The notes: generated from the sequence alone by a model not told the origin. Shown: positions 1 through 11,180, counted from the stretch's first letter. The stretch is DNA of 64,000 bases from Buxus sempervirens (GCA_947561395.2 OX387184.1:38554766-38618765); one strand, 5' to 3'. Program-made: numbers and translations.

Positions 1-2004
1 GAAGAAGGATGAGAAGTATTAAACAATTGTTGAGTTTAAATTCTAGGTCAATCACTGTTAGAATTGAGTTTGCAGTGTTTTAATTCTGTTTCGTAAGAAT
101 TGGGCATTGGGTGCTAACCATTGCCTACTGACATGAGGTAGGGAATGGTTAGCATTGGTGTATTTTTGGAGAAAGCTTAGGGGTGCCAACCACTGCCTAC
201 TGACATGAGGAGGCGCCCATAAAAATCCAAATAGTCTAGTGCAGTAGATTCAATAGAAAGTGTATTTCAAAGTTTTAGTTTAGAAATGTTAGTTTAGGAG
301 ATTTAACTAAGTGCTAGTGATATTATATGAAGATAATTAGTTGCCTAATATGTAGAGCAGATGGATCAAAGGAGATTAATGGTAGCTGGTTCAAAACTTT
401 AGAGAAGGCTGATGGGCGCTAAGGAAGGCTGACCTAGGGAGGTTGGTGCCCAGCCCATTTTACTTAGCCAAGTGCGGTTATTTTGAGAAAAGTTATGTTT
501 TAGATTTTTAACCTTCACATGCTATTCTAAAGAGACTAAACAAGTCTTAGGGAGTTGCTGAAGTGATTGTTAGTTAGTGAAGTGAAGTAAGCCCAAGTGT
601 AAGAAAATTTAGAGAGCTTGGTGTAGGGAGTTGTGGCTAATTACTTAGAAAAATAAAATCTAGTTTTTGTCATCTAGCTATTATTTCAAAGAACTTAACT
701 GAGGAATATTCATGACCTGAAATGTTTTAATCATGGAATTTCTACAGCTACAAGTGTGTGAGCATGGAAGTATTAGAAATGAATATTAAGAAAGGAAGTT
801 AGAAAATCTTTACATGTACTAATATAAGTATTTGGTCAGAACCTTTGGATGTTCGATGTTTTATGTATCACCATGTTTTACTACTGGAATTTCATATTTG
901 TGACACTATTTTAACTGGGTTTTATTTAATTTTAATATGCTGGACAGATTTTACAAATGGCTTTCCTTTAGTATTTGCATACAATATTGTTTTGATATTC
1001 GCCTTTGGTTACAAATTTATATTTGAAACTTTTGGAAAGAGAGAGATGGTCCTGAGTGACCCATGATAAATATTGTTCGTATTTGACAATTGTTGCACAA
1101 GAGGTTGGTTTTATTTGCAAGTTCATTTGTTGTTAAAAGTAATGGTTTTGAGTTAAGTGTTGGTTTAGCTTGTCCCAGATCCTCGACTTAAGCTTAGTAA
1201 TGTAATGTGTTGGCTTTATTGGCATAATTGCATGGCCATGAGTGTTGCCATGACTAGTGTAGAGCAGCCCGTATCCTTGTATGGGGTTGTCAATGTCGAA
1301 ACCCAGAGTAGGCCGACATTGGATGACGAACCCTGAGTAGGCCGTCATTTCAGAATCTAAAATCATAAGTAGGATGGATTGTGTACAAGGAGGCTTAGAT
1401 GTCGCTCCGGCATGCGAAGTACACAATTAAAGTGAACTACATGACATTGACCATGATATGAATTGTTTATTATTACTGTTTGGACACTTGTGTTACTTTA
1501 TTACTGAGAAAATGTTGATTTCCGATTTTATGATAATTCTTGTGGTTTACTCGTGGTCGATTATTATTCGTGGCATGTTTTAGAACTGAAGTGAGCTATT
1601 TTCTGCATGCATGTGCTGCTTGCTGGGATATTCGTATCTCATCACGTTTGTTTTGTTTTCAGATACTCTCGATGAGGATCCGACCATCGGGGTAGAGCCG
1701 GCATATTTATATAAGGAGGAGTATTACTACCTTCCTTAAACCTTTGTAGGTTTTATTGATGGGTTTGGACTATTAAAATTGTAATTGAATAAGGCTTTGG
1801 GATTGGTATTCAGATTTGATTAGAATTGATAACATTCATGATTGATTAGAATTCCCACGCTTAAATAAGAATTCTATATTTTCCGCACTCTGATAAATGT
1901 CCCATGATGATAATTGAAGTTGATATATGAAATGTGGGCCCATACATAACCCTCTGTGAGACATGTTATATCTTTAATGAACAACACGGATCCGAGGCGT
2001 TACA
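1..2004 (+). mobile_element. 3' portion of a long Ty3-type LTR (cut by window start)
   Basis: The segment ends in GGATCCGAGGCGTTACA, almost the same terminus as the solo LTR ending at 6683. The 380 bases before it align with that LTR too: a TTTTCAGATA block followed by a GAGGA...GGGGTAGAG block, then a 'TTCCGCACTCTGATA' block. No primer-binding site follows the end, so this is a 3' LTR or a solo LTR. A GCCTACTGACATGAGG word occurs twice near 126 and 193. Short open frames here look like chance. LTRs of this type are known from chromovirus (Del/Tekay-like) elements; that lineage call is an inference because no coding part is present. Confidence 0.6.
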
Positions 2005-2246
2005 AAGTACATATTGTGCGGGCACGACATTCTATCTCCTGGTTGGCTGATTTGATGTGATTTGACTAACCATAAATGTGATTTGACGAGAGAATCATTA
2101 CCCGATTTTATTATTAAATAATTAGGATATTTTAAAAAAAAGTATTATTTTAATCCAGATATTTTCTATTTCTTGTCCTTTACTTTGCCACGTGGCAGAT
2201 GTGACTTGCACATTAGCCATTTGGACAGCTTTTTTGCATTGTTGCC
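2005..2246. other. AT-rich spacer without a gene
   Basis: No coding frame, structured RNA or clear element boundary is visible. A CCACGTGGCAG word near 2190 resembles words in the LTR of element C (near 37742 and 37760, other strand), so this could be part of a decayed LTR. Confidence 0.4.
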
Positions 2247-2249
2247 TTA

Positions 2250-2690
2250 AGGCTTGATCTGCTCATAATTTCTTTATCCGGACCTCGATTCTGGTAAACT
2301 CAGTTGCGTCGGAACCATGTCGGGATTTCCTATCCACTGAGACAGGGTATGGTAGCCAATTCAGCTTTTAGCAGATAGTAAAAAATTGCTCCCTAGGTTT
2401 TGATCTGCTCATAACTCTTTTATCCGGATCCCAATTTTGGCAAACTCAATTGTGCTGGAACTATGTCGAAATTCCTATCCATCGGAATAGGTTATGGCAG
2501 TCAATCTGGCTTGAGCAGAAAGTCAATTTCTGCTCCCTTAGGGTTTGTCTTGCCCATAACTCCTTCATCTGGACTTTGATTCCGGCAAACTCAGTTGCGT
2601 CGGAACCGAGTCGGAAATTCCTATCCATTGAGATAGGGCATGGCAACCAATTTGGCTTGAGAAAAAAAGTTAATTTCTACTCCCTAGGGT
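2250..2690 (+). repeat. Three-copy tandem repeat, about 146 bp per unit
   Basis: Units begin near 2255, 2402 and 2547. Each has the order CTCATAA-CTY(C/T)TTTATCCGGA, then a conserved core AACTCARTTGYGTCGGAAC, then TCCTATCCAYTGAGAYAGG and a GGCAGCCAATTTGGCTT-like tail. The same core lies in reverse orientation in two units at the start of element C's LTR (37442-37705). Translated frames across it are not credible genes. Confidence 0.75.
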
Positions 2691-4031
2691 TTTGACCTGT
2701 CTGTTCTTGAAGATCCTTCGGTTACGCTCTCTCCAGATGTGGATAATCTCCAATGTGCTGCCACTTGCCTGTTACTATTGGTATCCTTTGTCACAAGTGA
2801 TTCCTTGAGAAGCCTATGTTGGACATCCTTGGTATTGAAGTGGAGCACATCAAAATGAGGAAGGAAAGAATTCTTAAAATCACATCTGTTTCTTTCACTC
2901 CATATATGGTAAACCGTTGCTCCCAAAGAAATCTTAACTATCTTTTGGACGACGCCATTACCACCACAGCAATCGGATAACCACTGAACCATATCAACCC
3001 AACTTCTATCTTGTCTCGATAAACCATTGAGCACCAATATGGATTTCCAGATTGGCTTGCTGTACTTACATTCAAAAAAGAGGTGTGCCCTGTTCTCTTC
3101 AACGATTCTACATAGGCAGCATAATGACTGAGGGATCAAATCCCATCTAAACAGCCTATCCTGTGTGAGGAGCCTACCATGTATGGCTAACCACAAAATG
3201 AATGAGTGCCGAGGAATGCTCCATGGAAACCACACCAGCTTTGACCACGGTACTTCAGGCTTCAATTCGACAAAGTTCTATATGCACTTGCTGTATCAAA
3301 CCTCCTTGATTTGGTGGGTAACCATATCGAAGTATCATCGTGATCGCTATCAAGAGGAGGGAGTTCAGTTAACCTGTTCTACACTTCAATCAAATCTGGA
3401 GATGCAGCAAGTGGCACGTCCCACCCCCCATATTAGATAATTTTGTTGACATGATCTTGTTTCAATAAGCCTGAGTCATATATAATTCTAGACCCATATG
3501 CTTGATCAAGTGGTCCTGCCGGATGCTAGTTATCGAACCACAAAGATGTGTGTCTTCCATTAAATACCCGAACTTTCATCAATGGAGCTGCTATCCTTCT
3601 ACATTTCAAAATATTCTTCCATGCCCAAGAGCAACTATTCAGGATTGGGATACTCCAGAAATTGCGATCCTTCACCAAGTGATAACGAACCCATGCAACC
3701 CATAAAGATTGCTCATTGCGAATGATCTGCCATATATATTTCAGCATTGCACATTTGTTCCACACTTGTACATTAATAACTCCCAAGCCACCTACATTTT
3801 TTGGAGAGTATATCAAATTCTAGTTCATTGGAACAACCTTCTTGTTTTGTTGAGGACCTGCCCAAAGAAAGCTCTTGCAAATTGTTTCCATCTCCATTAA
3901 AATCTTCTTTGGCAGAATGAATGCAAACAACCAATGCACTTTTATCGCAAATAGAACAGCTTTCACAAGCTCAAGCCTACCAGCATATGATAAACAATGT
4001 CCCTTCCATGACTGTGTTCTTGATCGCAAAC
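2684..4031 (-). pseudogene. 3' part of an L1-type LINE ORF2 (reverse transcriptase thumb and zinc-binding region)
   Basis: Read from 4029 downward, the conceptual protein starts with RSRTQSWKGHCLSYAGR and continues through SPKNVGGLGV (near 3800) to a C-terminal region with FILWLAIHGRLLTQDRL and the cysteine/histidine pattern CCLCR...ENRAHLFFEC, the zf-RVT zinc-binding domain of plant non-LTR elements. The frame is broken: a TAG at 3820-3822 sits where related proteins usually have a tryptophan, and frames shift between 3265 and 3526. The polymerase catalytic core lies upstream and is missing because the 5' side is cut at about 4036 by the LTR that begins at 4037. No poly-A tail is evident at the left end. 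This is the oldest layer I can recognise in this part of the window. Confidence 0.85.
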
Positions 4032-4036
4032 GAACT

Positions 4037-4172
4037 TGTGCGCACCTAATTTCGCACTACGAGGCGCGTGTCGGATGCATGCCTCAGGACTATTGGGAGT
4101 CGCCACTGCCTAAGAGGTGTAGGCAGACACATGAGTGCCTACTCAGGTCTAATTTTTTTGGTCTGCAGCTTA
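4037..4172 (-). mobile_element. LTR remnant related to element C (outer 3' end)
   Basis: The reverse complement of element C's LTR end (41521 backwards) aligns here: TGTGCGC start, a GGAGT(C/T)GCCAC(T/C)GCCT block, GTGYAGGCRGACAC and GGTCTGC(A/G)GCTT. TGTGCGC is therefore the terminal GCGCACA of a minus-strand LTR, and no PBS lies outside it, so this is the outer end abutting the LINE. The remnant continues at 6684 after the solo LTR. Confidence 0.7.
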
Positions 4173-6683
4173 TGTAAAATCCCAGATTTTAGTAATAAAT
4201 AAATAAATAGACTAATTGGTTAATAATATGCAGGAGATGAAATTTTGGTTCAACTCGGAGGAGGTCAAGATGGACCGGAGGAGAACATGGGAAGATAATA
4301 TAAGGTGAGAATTTTTTGTTTAATCTAGGGAGAAGTTTAATTACAAATATGCAAATTATTATTGTGAAGAGATAATTAACGTATAAGAATAAATAAAGGG
4401 AGTTGGTCGAACCCAAGGAGAGTGGGTTGACCCAAAGGTTTAGTTGGTTTAATGGCTTGATTTTAGTTGGTTCAAGGATTAGTTGGGTTGAGTGGTTTGG
4501 TTTAATAAAGGAGGGTATTTAAGTAAAAGTTTAACACAATAAAATAACCTAGCTAATATTGCATGAGTAACCCACGTCCAACTCAAAATAGAAGCAGCCG
4601 CACGTTCTATTCTTCTCCTATTCTTCTCCTAGTTGCCTTGTGATCAAGCCAAACCCTAAAACCACCTATTGGAACCGTCTTAGAAAAGAATGAGGAGTAT
4701 TTTCGTGCACAAATAATTCAAGTAAGAGCCAAATAGATATAAGTTTCTGTTCTGGAGATTTGAGTATGATTAAGAGTCTTAAAAGTGAGATTTTTGAATC
4801 CAGATGTGATCGAGGTTTGTTGGGATCGTTTGGCAAACTTTGGGGTGATATTTCGTGGCTCTTAGAGAAGATTTAAGTTCCTAAAACCAGGTAAGTAGTC
4901 CCTTGATGCTTGCATAAAATCTAAATTCGTGTTTAGACGATATTCATGGTTATTCGGTGTTTTGATGCATTGATTTTGTTATTTATGATGTTTTAAGCAT
5001 TGGGAATTATTCTAGCATGTTATTAAAGTATTTTGGAATGATTTAGAATGGTTTTGATGCATTTAATATTGAGTTGTGGAATTTTTATGGAATTTCTCAA
5101 AGTTACGGATTTTTCATGTATCGAGCCTCCTGAACAGTCGCTCGAGCGCCCTATGTAATTATTCCAAAACCCGAAAGCAATTTTACCCAGATTGAACTGT
5201 TGCTAGAACAGTCGCTTGAGTGACCTATCGAGCAACCTACCCTGAATTAACCTATTCTATAAGGCCGATCGAGTGCCCTTGGCCGCTCGAGCGACTAGTC
5301 TGTCAGATTTTGGAAAACTTGTCTTTTCAACATAGTTTTCACTACGGAAGTGTTTCTATCCAATTTTAACTTATGTACCATCAAAATTGGGGTATTTGGG
5401 AAGTGTTTACACTGGCGGATGATTAAAATTCAATTTTATAAATATTTTTTGTAGATGTTTCTAAAGAGGCACTTTTACTTGATTCCATTGTTCCAAAAGA
5501 ATTTACTTTCAACCAAGGATGGTTTTGTGAGTTCATACACCTGTATTTCGGTGATATGAAGGTATATTGTGCATCGATGGAGTCGATACACATTCGGGAC
5601 ATATTGGCACATTGGAACCTGGAGTTTTGGACATATGACTTGGTGCATTCTGTTTTGGTTTTGGGTCACTGGTGTGACTAGGCTGGTGCCTGATCTATTG
5701 TTTTCCGCATGGACGGATTTGGTTACAGATATGGTTCTGTATTTTGGTGGGCGTTATTGAGAAGTATGTCCATTACCCTGTTTGGTTTTCTCACTGTTGA
5801 GTGGGCTTAGCAGTTATATAGATCCATAGAATAGCTAGTAAGTGAAATGTGTATTAGAGGGGTTTTAATTTTGTGTCTAAAGCATTCCATCATCTCAAGG
5901 ATGGTACTGCTCCTGGATTGGTCGGTCGCTACGTTACCCACTTCTGGATTGGTTGGGCTGTACATGCTAATTCATGGTTGGGTTCTTCCGTTGGTGTTGA
6001 ATAGCTAGACTGCAGGGCGGCTGGTCCATTGTAATTCGGTTAGATAGCATATTGGCACATGTCTACTCTCTTTTTCTGGTTACTATTTCATGAGTCCCAT
6101 GAGGTGGACAAATTATATTTCATTGTTGTCAACTATGAGTATGTCTATTTAGATTAAGCGTTGCATAATTTATTGTGGTCAACTATTTGCATGACTGCTT
6201 ACTAAGATGTTGTTTCTTACATTATTGTTTTATTGGTTTTGTTTTCAGATATTCTTGGAGAGGACGTTGCTGGGGTAGAGACTCCGGGGGATTACTATGA
6301 TTACCAGGAAGAAGATTATTTCATTCCTGTGTAGGTCCAGGAGGATATGGAGAGATATTTAGATTTATTTTCTTAGGGATTATTTTTAGTATTTTAATTG
6401 ACGAGTTTGATGATATTTGAAGGATGATTGGTATTTTTATTCCACACCCTTGGTGGATGATATTTATGTTATTTAGTTGAACCCTTTCCAAACTTCATAG
6501 ATGAAATATAAAAGGATTATTTTGGTTGTTTAATTCCGCGCTTTTTGAAAGATGTTTTTATTTCCGCACTCTGATATAATAAATGAAATTAATTAAGTTT
6601 GGAATTGTTGTTTTGGGCCATTTTCCCTAATGAACCAGATTTGGGTTTATGTGTGTGAATAAACCTGGATCCGGGGCGTTACA
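4173..6683 (+). mobile_element. Solo LTR of a Ty3-type element with 5-bp target duplication GCTTA
   Basis: The unit begins TGTAAAATCCCAG and ends GGATCCGGGGCGTTACA. GCTTA stands immediately before it (4168-4172) and after it (6684-6688), and the LTR remnant reads continuously once the insert is removed. There is no PBS, coding region or second LTR, so this is a solo LTR left by LTR-LTR recombination. A pyrimidine-rich, leader-like stretch near 4600-4660 precedes a strong splice donor CCAG/GTAAGT at 4887-4896, so the promoter is probably near 4510-4550. A cluster of CG-containing dyads lies at 5128-5305. Confidence 0.9.
5128..5305 (+). repeat. Cluster of CGCTCGAGCG-type dyads in the solo LTR
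   Basis: Within 180 bases: CAGTCGCTCGAGCGCC, AGTCGCTTGAGTGACC, TATCGAGCAACC, CGATCGAGTGCCC and CCGCTCGAGCGAC. The word CGCTCGAGCG is a perfect palindrome; the others are near variants. Confidence 0.7.
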
Positions 6684-6870
6684 GCTTATCTAGAGATTTG
6701 GGTAAGTTCTCGATTACATCTGGGGAAGCCCGAAGACACCCTAGCATGCCCAGTCGGTTTGACGGGTCCTCCAGGTTTCCCTGGTTTTGAGTCAACTATC
6801 TTACCCTATCCTATTCAAGCATGTATTTTGATTGGTCTGGTGGGGACCGTTTGAGGTGTGGGTCCCCTTT
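6684..6870 (-). mobile_element. Continuation of the element-C-like LTR remnant
   Basis: Matches the reverse complement of about 41195-41400 in element C: TCTGGGGAAG(C/T)CCG(A/T)AGACACCCTAG, then GACGGGTCC, TGGTCTGGTGGG and GGTGTGGGTCCC. It follows the second GCTTA copy and is cut at 6870 by the start of element A (TGTAGACACCCC). The five bases CCTTT before A would be one copy of A's target duplication; the other is not in the window because A is truncated. Confidence 0.7.
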
Positions 6871-7279
6871 TGTAGACACCCCAAATTGCACTACAAAATG
6901 AGAAAATAATTGAAAACATGTAATTGGGATTTGAAACAGGTCAAAAATGCACAAAATTTAAACATTTAAGCAGTGCCCGTATTGTACCTGCGGTTTGGTC
7001 GTGCCCAAATTTTGTATACAGACATGCAGTGCCCGTATTGAGAATGCGGACACCACTTGCCCGCAATGCATATACGGGCGCAGGAGATTTGTGCGAATTT
7101 TATCCTTGCTCGATTTCTGAGCCTTATCTGCATCCAAATATCTCTCTAGGTGATCGAATTTATTTATTTATTTATTCGAATTATCCTTGTTGGCCATGGA
7201 TGGGCATTATCCTTATTTTCAATCCAATCTGGTGGATCATGGTATATACCTCTGGACCAGCCATGCCCTTGGGTTTGCC

Positions 7280-7288
7280 TATAAATAG
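7280..7288 (+). promoter_or_regulatory. TATA box of element A LTR
   Basis: TATAAATAG about 409 bases into the LTR. The same box occurs in both LTRs of element B (minus strand 37044-37052 and 17933-17941). The transcription start should lie about 30 bases downstream. Confidence 0.7.
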
Positions 7289-7377
7289 AGGTGAGATCCT
7301 TAAGCAAAAGGCCACGAATTTGAAGTCTAAAGAGCTCCAAGTGAAGAGAGGAATCCCTGCTGCTCTACTTGCTCAAT

Positions 7378-7387
7378 CCAGGTAAGT
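7378..7387 (+). promoter_or_regulatory. Splice donor of putative leader intron, element A
   Basis: CCAG/GTAAGT, a full match to the plant donor consensus, about 100 nt after the TATA box. It is conserved in element B. The matching acceptor is TTTTTTTCTAG/GTACC ending at 11174, giving a putative 3793-nt intron that contains the PBS and the hairpin array. Confidence 0.55.
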
Positions 7388-8674
7388 CCCTTTTCCCTTT
7401 TATTTTCTGTCTTCAATTCTAGAGATAATAGGATCTTCTCCATTGCTGTAGAATAAGGCCATCTTGTACTTGTATTCCCAAACCTACCTCCAAGAACCTC
7501 AAGAATCCTCTCTAGCCGTAAAACGTGAAGAGAGAGCTAGGGGAAAGGGGAACAGGTGGACCCTAGAATAGCACCCCATAATCTGTTTTTTCTTCTTTTT
7601 TATAGAATAAGGCCTTTGATTGTGTTTTTATCACCAAACCTATCTCCAAGTACCTCAAGAATCCTTTCTAGCCGTAAAATGTGAAGAGAGAGATAGGGGA
7701 AAAGAGAACAGGTGGATCCGTAGGGTAGACCCCCATGTGCTCTAATCTGTGAGATGTGGCTGCTTTGGATATCCTGCTAATGTTTTAATGATTTTGAGTT
7801 GAATATGAATGAATCCTATGAATCCATGATGTTTATAGCATGAAATCCTTTTTTTCTCCTAAAATTGAGATTTTCACCACTTTTGCACCTACAGCACTGT
7901 TTTCGTGATTTTTGTAATATTAGGCTAAGATCCTGGATCTATCATGATCTATATGATAGATTTGGATTCAGAAGTCTGAAAGTAATTTCTAGGGTTTCAT
8001 GATGTGGTTTTTGAGTCCTTTTTCACTTTTGAGAGAAGACCCTACGGTCTAAGTTCTCTCCTTTTGATGTTCTTCATCAACGTGGGTATTTTTTGTTTTA
8101 ATTTCTTGATTTAATGTGAAATTTGGGCTATATCTATGTCCTGGACTGTTCAAATTCAATTCTGCAATATTTTATAAAAATCCTATTTTTTCTAGATTTC
8201 CAGAATTTAACTTGAAGCCAGATTTTTGAAGTTTTCACTTTAGATTTGTTTTCTTTATTTTGATTTCAGTCAATCATGAAGCCCAAGTAAATGGCTCTTG
8301 TTTTCATAAGGAGTATCCAGAAGTAATTGGATCATTCACATGGGAAAAAGCCATACATTCTTATTTTTCTTTCACTTTTGTTTTGATTAGCAAGCCCTTT
8401 TTTCCTTTGAAAAACATGAACAATACCTGGCAACCACCTTGTGTGGATGAATAGGGGTGCCTAACACCTTCCCCTGTTAATAACCTAATCCCCTTACCCA
8501 TCTCTGGTTTTATTTTTTAATAGGGTTATTTTTACCCTAAATTTGCCTTTTTGTGCTTATTTGAGATTTTGGTGTCCATTCACACCTAAACAGAATGGTG
8601 ACGACTCTCTGTTTTTAACCAATCCCGTGTGATGATTAGGAAGTCATTGAATTGATTTTTCCATGTCTCACAAC

Positions 8675-8692
8675 TGGCGACTCTGCTGGGGA
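8675..8692 (+). other. Primer-binding site of element A
   Basis: TGGCGACTCTGCTGGGGA lies two bases after the LTR end. Its first six bases complement a tRNA 3' end TCGCCA. Sites of this kind (tRNA-Arg primer) are known in Ogre/Tat elements. Confidence 0.85.
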
Positions 8693-10063
8693 CTTGTAGA
8701 TTTCAGCCTTTTAGTTTTTGTTCATGTTTTGGTGTTTTTGTTTTGCTTGCTATTTTGTGTTCTTAAGTATGTTGGTTATGTTTTAAATCTGATTTATTGC
8801 CTAAAAGCATGGGGGTAGAAACATATTCAATTCTGATTTATAGGATTGTTTCTAGATGCATGCGTAGGGGGGGTTCATTTTGCTGGACCATGCTTTAATT
8901 TTCAGCATGTTCTCCATGATGTATTTTGGTTGTATAACATGATCATATGTTTGCATGTTTGGGTGATTCTTGTGAGCATGTTTTAGGTGCTATAAGATTA
9001 CTTTGTTTCCTTGTATTTGTTTACTTTGAATATGCTTTCCTATTATACCTTGGTTTGTATATGCATGGCTATGAAAAGAGTGGCAAGGGTTTGGGACGTT
9101 GTGAATGCACCCAAATTTTACAAATGCACTGTGCACATTTTGTTTTTTACACAGCCTACCCCTAACCTATAGGAAGTTGAACTCGAATGTGTGTAGCTTG
9201 GCGCAACGAGGTCGATACTTCGGGAAGCGAAAGTGAAAACATTCACCTTAGAACTTTGGGCCAATGATGTGATGATAACGTGGATCTGTGATTCGATTCT
9301 GGTCATCACTAGGCTTGAGTGCTAAGTTGCCATTAAGCCAAAACCCAAAACCTCTACGCTTGAAGGTGGAGATAACATTTTTGGTTAAAGTACACAATTA
9401 TGTGGGGATATGGGTTTATAATTGAGGGAAGGCCGGTTGCATGGTTCACAAGCCAAGGCATATGCGGATGTCATATTGAAGGTAAACAAGGTAACCTTAA
9501 CTTTTGCATTATTTTCATGTCGTAGGGGTGTCAGGACGTCCATCGGTTTGGGATAAAATTGGTCCCAAATAGGCATGTATCCTAAAATTGGTGTAGCCCA
9601 TAGGAATAGTTTTTTTTAACTCTGTTCAGAATTAATCCTACCCAATGTTCATACAAGAGGCAACCAAAGGGTACCAAATTCTTGAGTATGGTGGCTAATT
9701 TGGAGGGAACATGTGCCCTCCTAAGCATGTATTTTTGCAAATAGGTCAAAGTCCACTTTGGGACAGTTTAGAAGCCTTGCAAGGGTGAACCGTATGTTTG
9801 GATGAGCAATCAAAGTGATCAAATCATGTAAAAACTAAAAAAACTGAAAAAGCTCCGTATACCACATTTAATATGCGGGTTGGTCTTGTCTGTGTTGGCT
9901 ATATGGGCACGATTCGCTCGCAATTTAAATGCGGGAAAGGCCAGACCGTACTTTATATGCTGGTTTCGCGGAAAATTCAATTTTAAACAGTTTTTTTCCA
10001 CTAAATCTTGTTCCTTCAACCTTTAAGTGATGATAAAGGGAAATGAGTTTGAATAAAATGTTT

Positions 10064-10065
<2 letters not shown>
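8693..10065 (+). other. Leader of element A, conserved with element B, no gene
   Basis: The block around 9120-9800 matches the reverse complement of about 34500-35170 in element B over long stretches, for example the TTGGCGCAACGAGGTCGATACTT region near 9200. Stop codons occur in every frame. A degenerate CCGTA/TACGGG dyad group (about 9855-9960) closes the block, in the same relative place as 34300-34445 in B. Confidence 0.7.

Positions 10066-10096
<31 letters not shown>
10066..10096. repeat. (TA)n microsatellite
   Basis: About 15 uninterrupted TA units just upstream of the hairpin array in element A. Element B has none at the equivalent site. Confidence 0.95.
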
Positions 10097-10099
<3 letters not shown>

Positions 10100-10131
10100 A
10101 AAATGTGAAACAAAAATCTTGAAAAAAAAAT

Positions 10132-10925
10132 CCTTGGGCCTTTGAAAGCCTTTGAATTTCAGATCTTTTTCTTTGGGCCTCTGAAAGCCTTTGAATTCCA
10201 GATCTTTTTCTTTAGGCCTCTAAAAGCCTTTGAATTTCAGACTTTACCCCTGGGCCTCTGAAAGCCTTTGAATTTCAGATCTTTTTCTTTGGGCCCTTGA
10301 AAGCCTTTGAATTTCAGACTTTACCCCTGGGCCTCTGAAAGCCTTTGAATTTCAGATCTTTTTCTTTGGGCCTCTGAGAGCCTTTGAATTTTAGACTTTA
10401 CCCTTGGGCCTCTGAAAGCCTTTGAATTTCAGATCTTTTTCTTTGGGCTTCTGAAAGCCTTTGAATTTCAGACTTTACGCCTGGGCCTCTGAAAGCCTTT
10501 GAATTTTAGATCTTTTTCTTTGGGCCTCTGAAAGCCTTTGAATTTCAGACCTTTTTCAAAAATCCTTGGGCCTCTGAAAGCCTTTGAATTTCAGATCTTT
10601 TTTCTTTGGGCCCCTGAAAGCCTTTGAATTTCAGACCTTTTTCAAAAATACCCCTGGGCCTCTGAAAGCCTTTGAATTTCAGATCTTTTTCTTTGGGCCT
10701 CTGAAAGCCTTTGAATTTAAGACCTTTTTCGAAATACCATTGGGCCTTTGAAAGCCTTTGAATTTCAGAAAATCTTTGGGCCTCTGAAAGCCTTTGAATT
10801 TCAGAAAATCTTTGGGCCTCTGAAAGCCTTTGAATTTCAGATCTTTATCTTTGGGCCTCTGAAAGCCTTTAAATTTCAGACTTTTCCCCTGGGCCTCTGA
10901 AAGCCTTTGAATTTCAGATCCTTTT
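10132..10925 (+). repeat. Leader hairpin minisatellite of element A (about 20 copies)
   Basis: Units of 34-48 bp share GGGCCTCTGAAAGCCTTTGAATTTCAGA, separated by variable T-rich spacers. Each unit contains the inverted arms TCTGAAA and TTTCAGA around a nine-base loop GCCTTTGAA. Some units differ by A-to-G or C-to-T changes that keep the stem through G-U pairs (copies near 10372 and 10488); a few have one mismatch. The apparent minus-strand frame made of repeated KFKGFQRPKD peptides is a by-product of the repeat. Confidence 0.9.
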
Positions 10926-11149
10926 CTCTTTTTTATGGGACTTGTTGGAAGCCTTAGAATATTCCAACAAATCTTTGGTTGGTCCTTTTCCAATCAATTA
11001 AAATTTTGTGGGACACTTGGAAGCCCTAGAATATTCCAACAATTCTAAAAAAAAAAAAAAAAGCAAATAAAGAAAAAAAATCCAAACTCGTGTTCACCTT
11101 ACCTGCATATAGGCATTCATAGGTATGAGAATGAGATTAAATTGGTACT

Positions 11150-11180
11150 GATGTTTTTCTTTATTTTTTTCTAGGTACCA
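11150..11180 (+). promoter_or_regulatory. Splice acceptor of putative leader intron, element A
   Basis: A run of pyrimidines (TTTTTCTTTATTTTTTTCTAG) leads to AG at 11173-11174, followed by GTACCAATA. Elements B and C have the same arrangement, pyrimidines then CAG/GTACYAA, about 55 nt before the gag ATG. Confidence 0.55.

Larger units (their letters stand above)
6871..8672 (+). repeat. 5' LTR of element A
   Basis: Begins TGTAGACACCCCAAATTGCA and ends CCATGTCTCACA. Both ends match the two LTRs of element B, with more divergence inside. The order is a CCCGTA/TACGGGC dyad cluster (about 6975-7078), TATAAATAG at 7280-7288, then a splice donor CCAG/GTAAGT at 7378-7387. Two related blocks with CTAGCCGTAAAACGTGAAGA (near 7513 and 7665) form a local duplication. 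Confidence 0.92.

Noticed and set aside
845..1426. Two small frames in the first LTR fragment (845-1066 plus, 1133-1426 minus)
   Set aside because: LTR sequence, no homology, and composition like the surrounding non-coding DNA.
4037..4050. TGTGCGC taken as the start of the solo LTR ending at 6683
   Set aside because: The flanks gave no duplication, and 4037-4172 matches the reverse complement of the C LTR end. The start at 4173 with GCTTA on both sides explains everything.
5437..5444. TATAAATA as the promoter of the solo LTR, which would put its dyads upstream of TATA as in the other LTRs
   Set aside because: The leader-like stretch and splice donor at 4891 lie before it, so the real promoter is more likely near 4510-4550; I therefore do not count the solo LTR as support for that order.
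10679..10993. Minus-strand frame with repeated KFKGFQRPKD peptides
   Set aside because: It is the reverse reading of the leader hairpin minisatellite of element A; unit lengths vary and the homologous array in B has no such frame.
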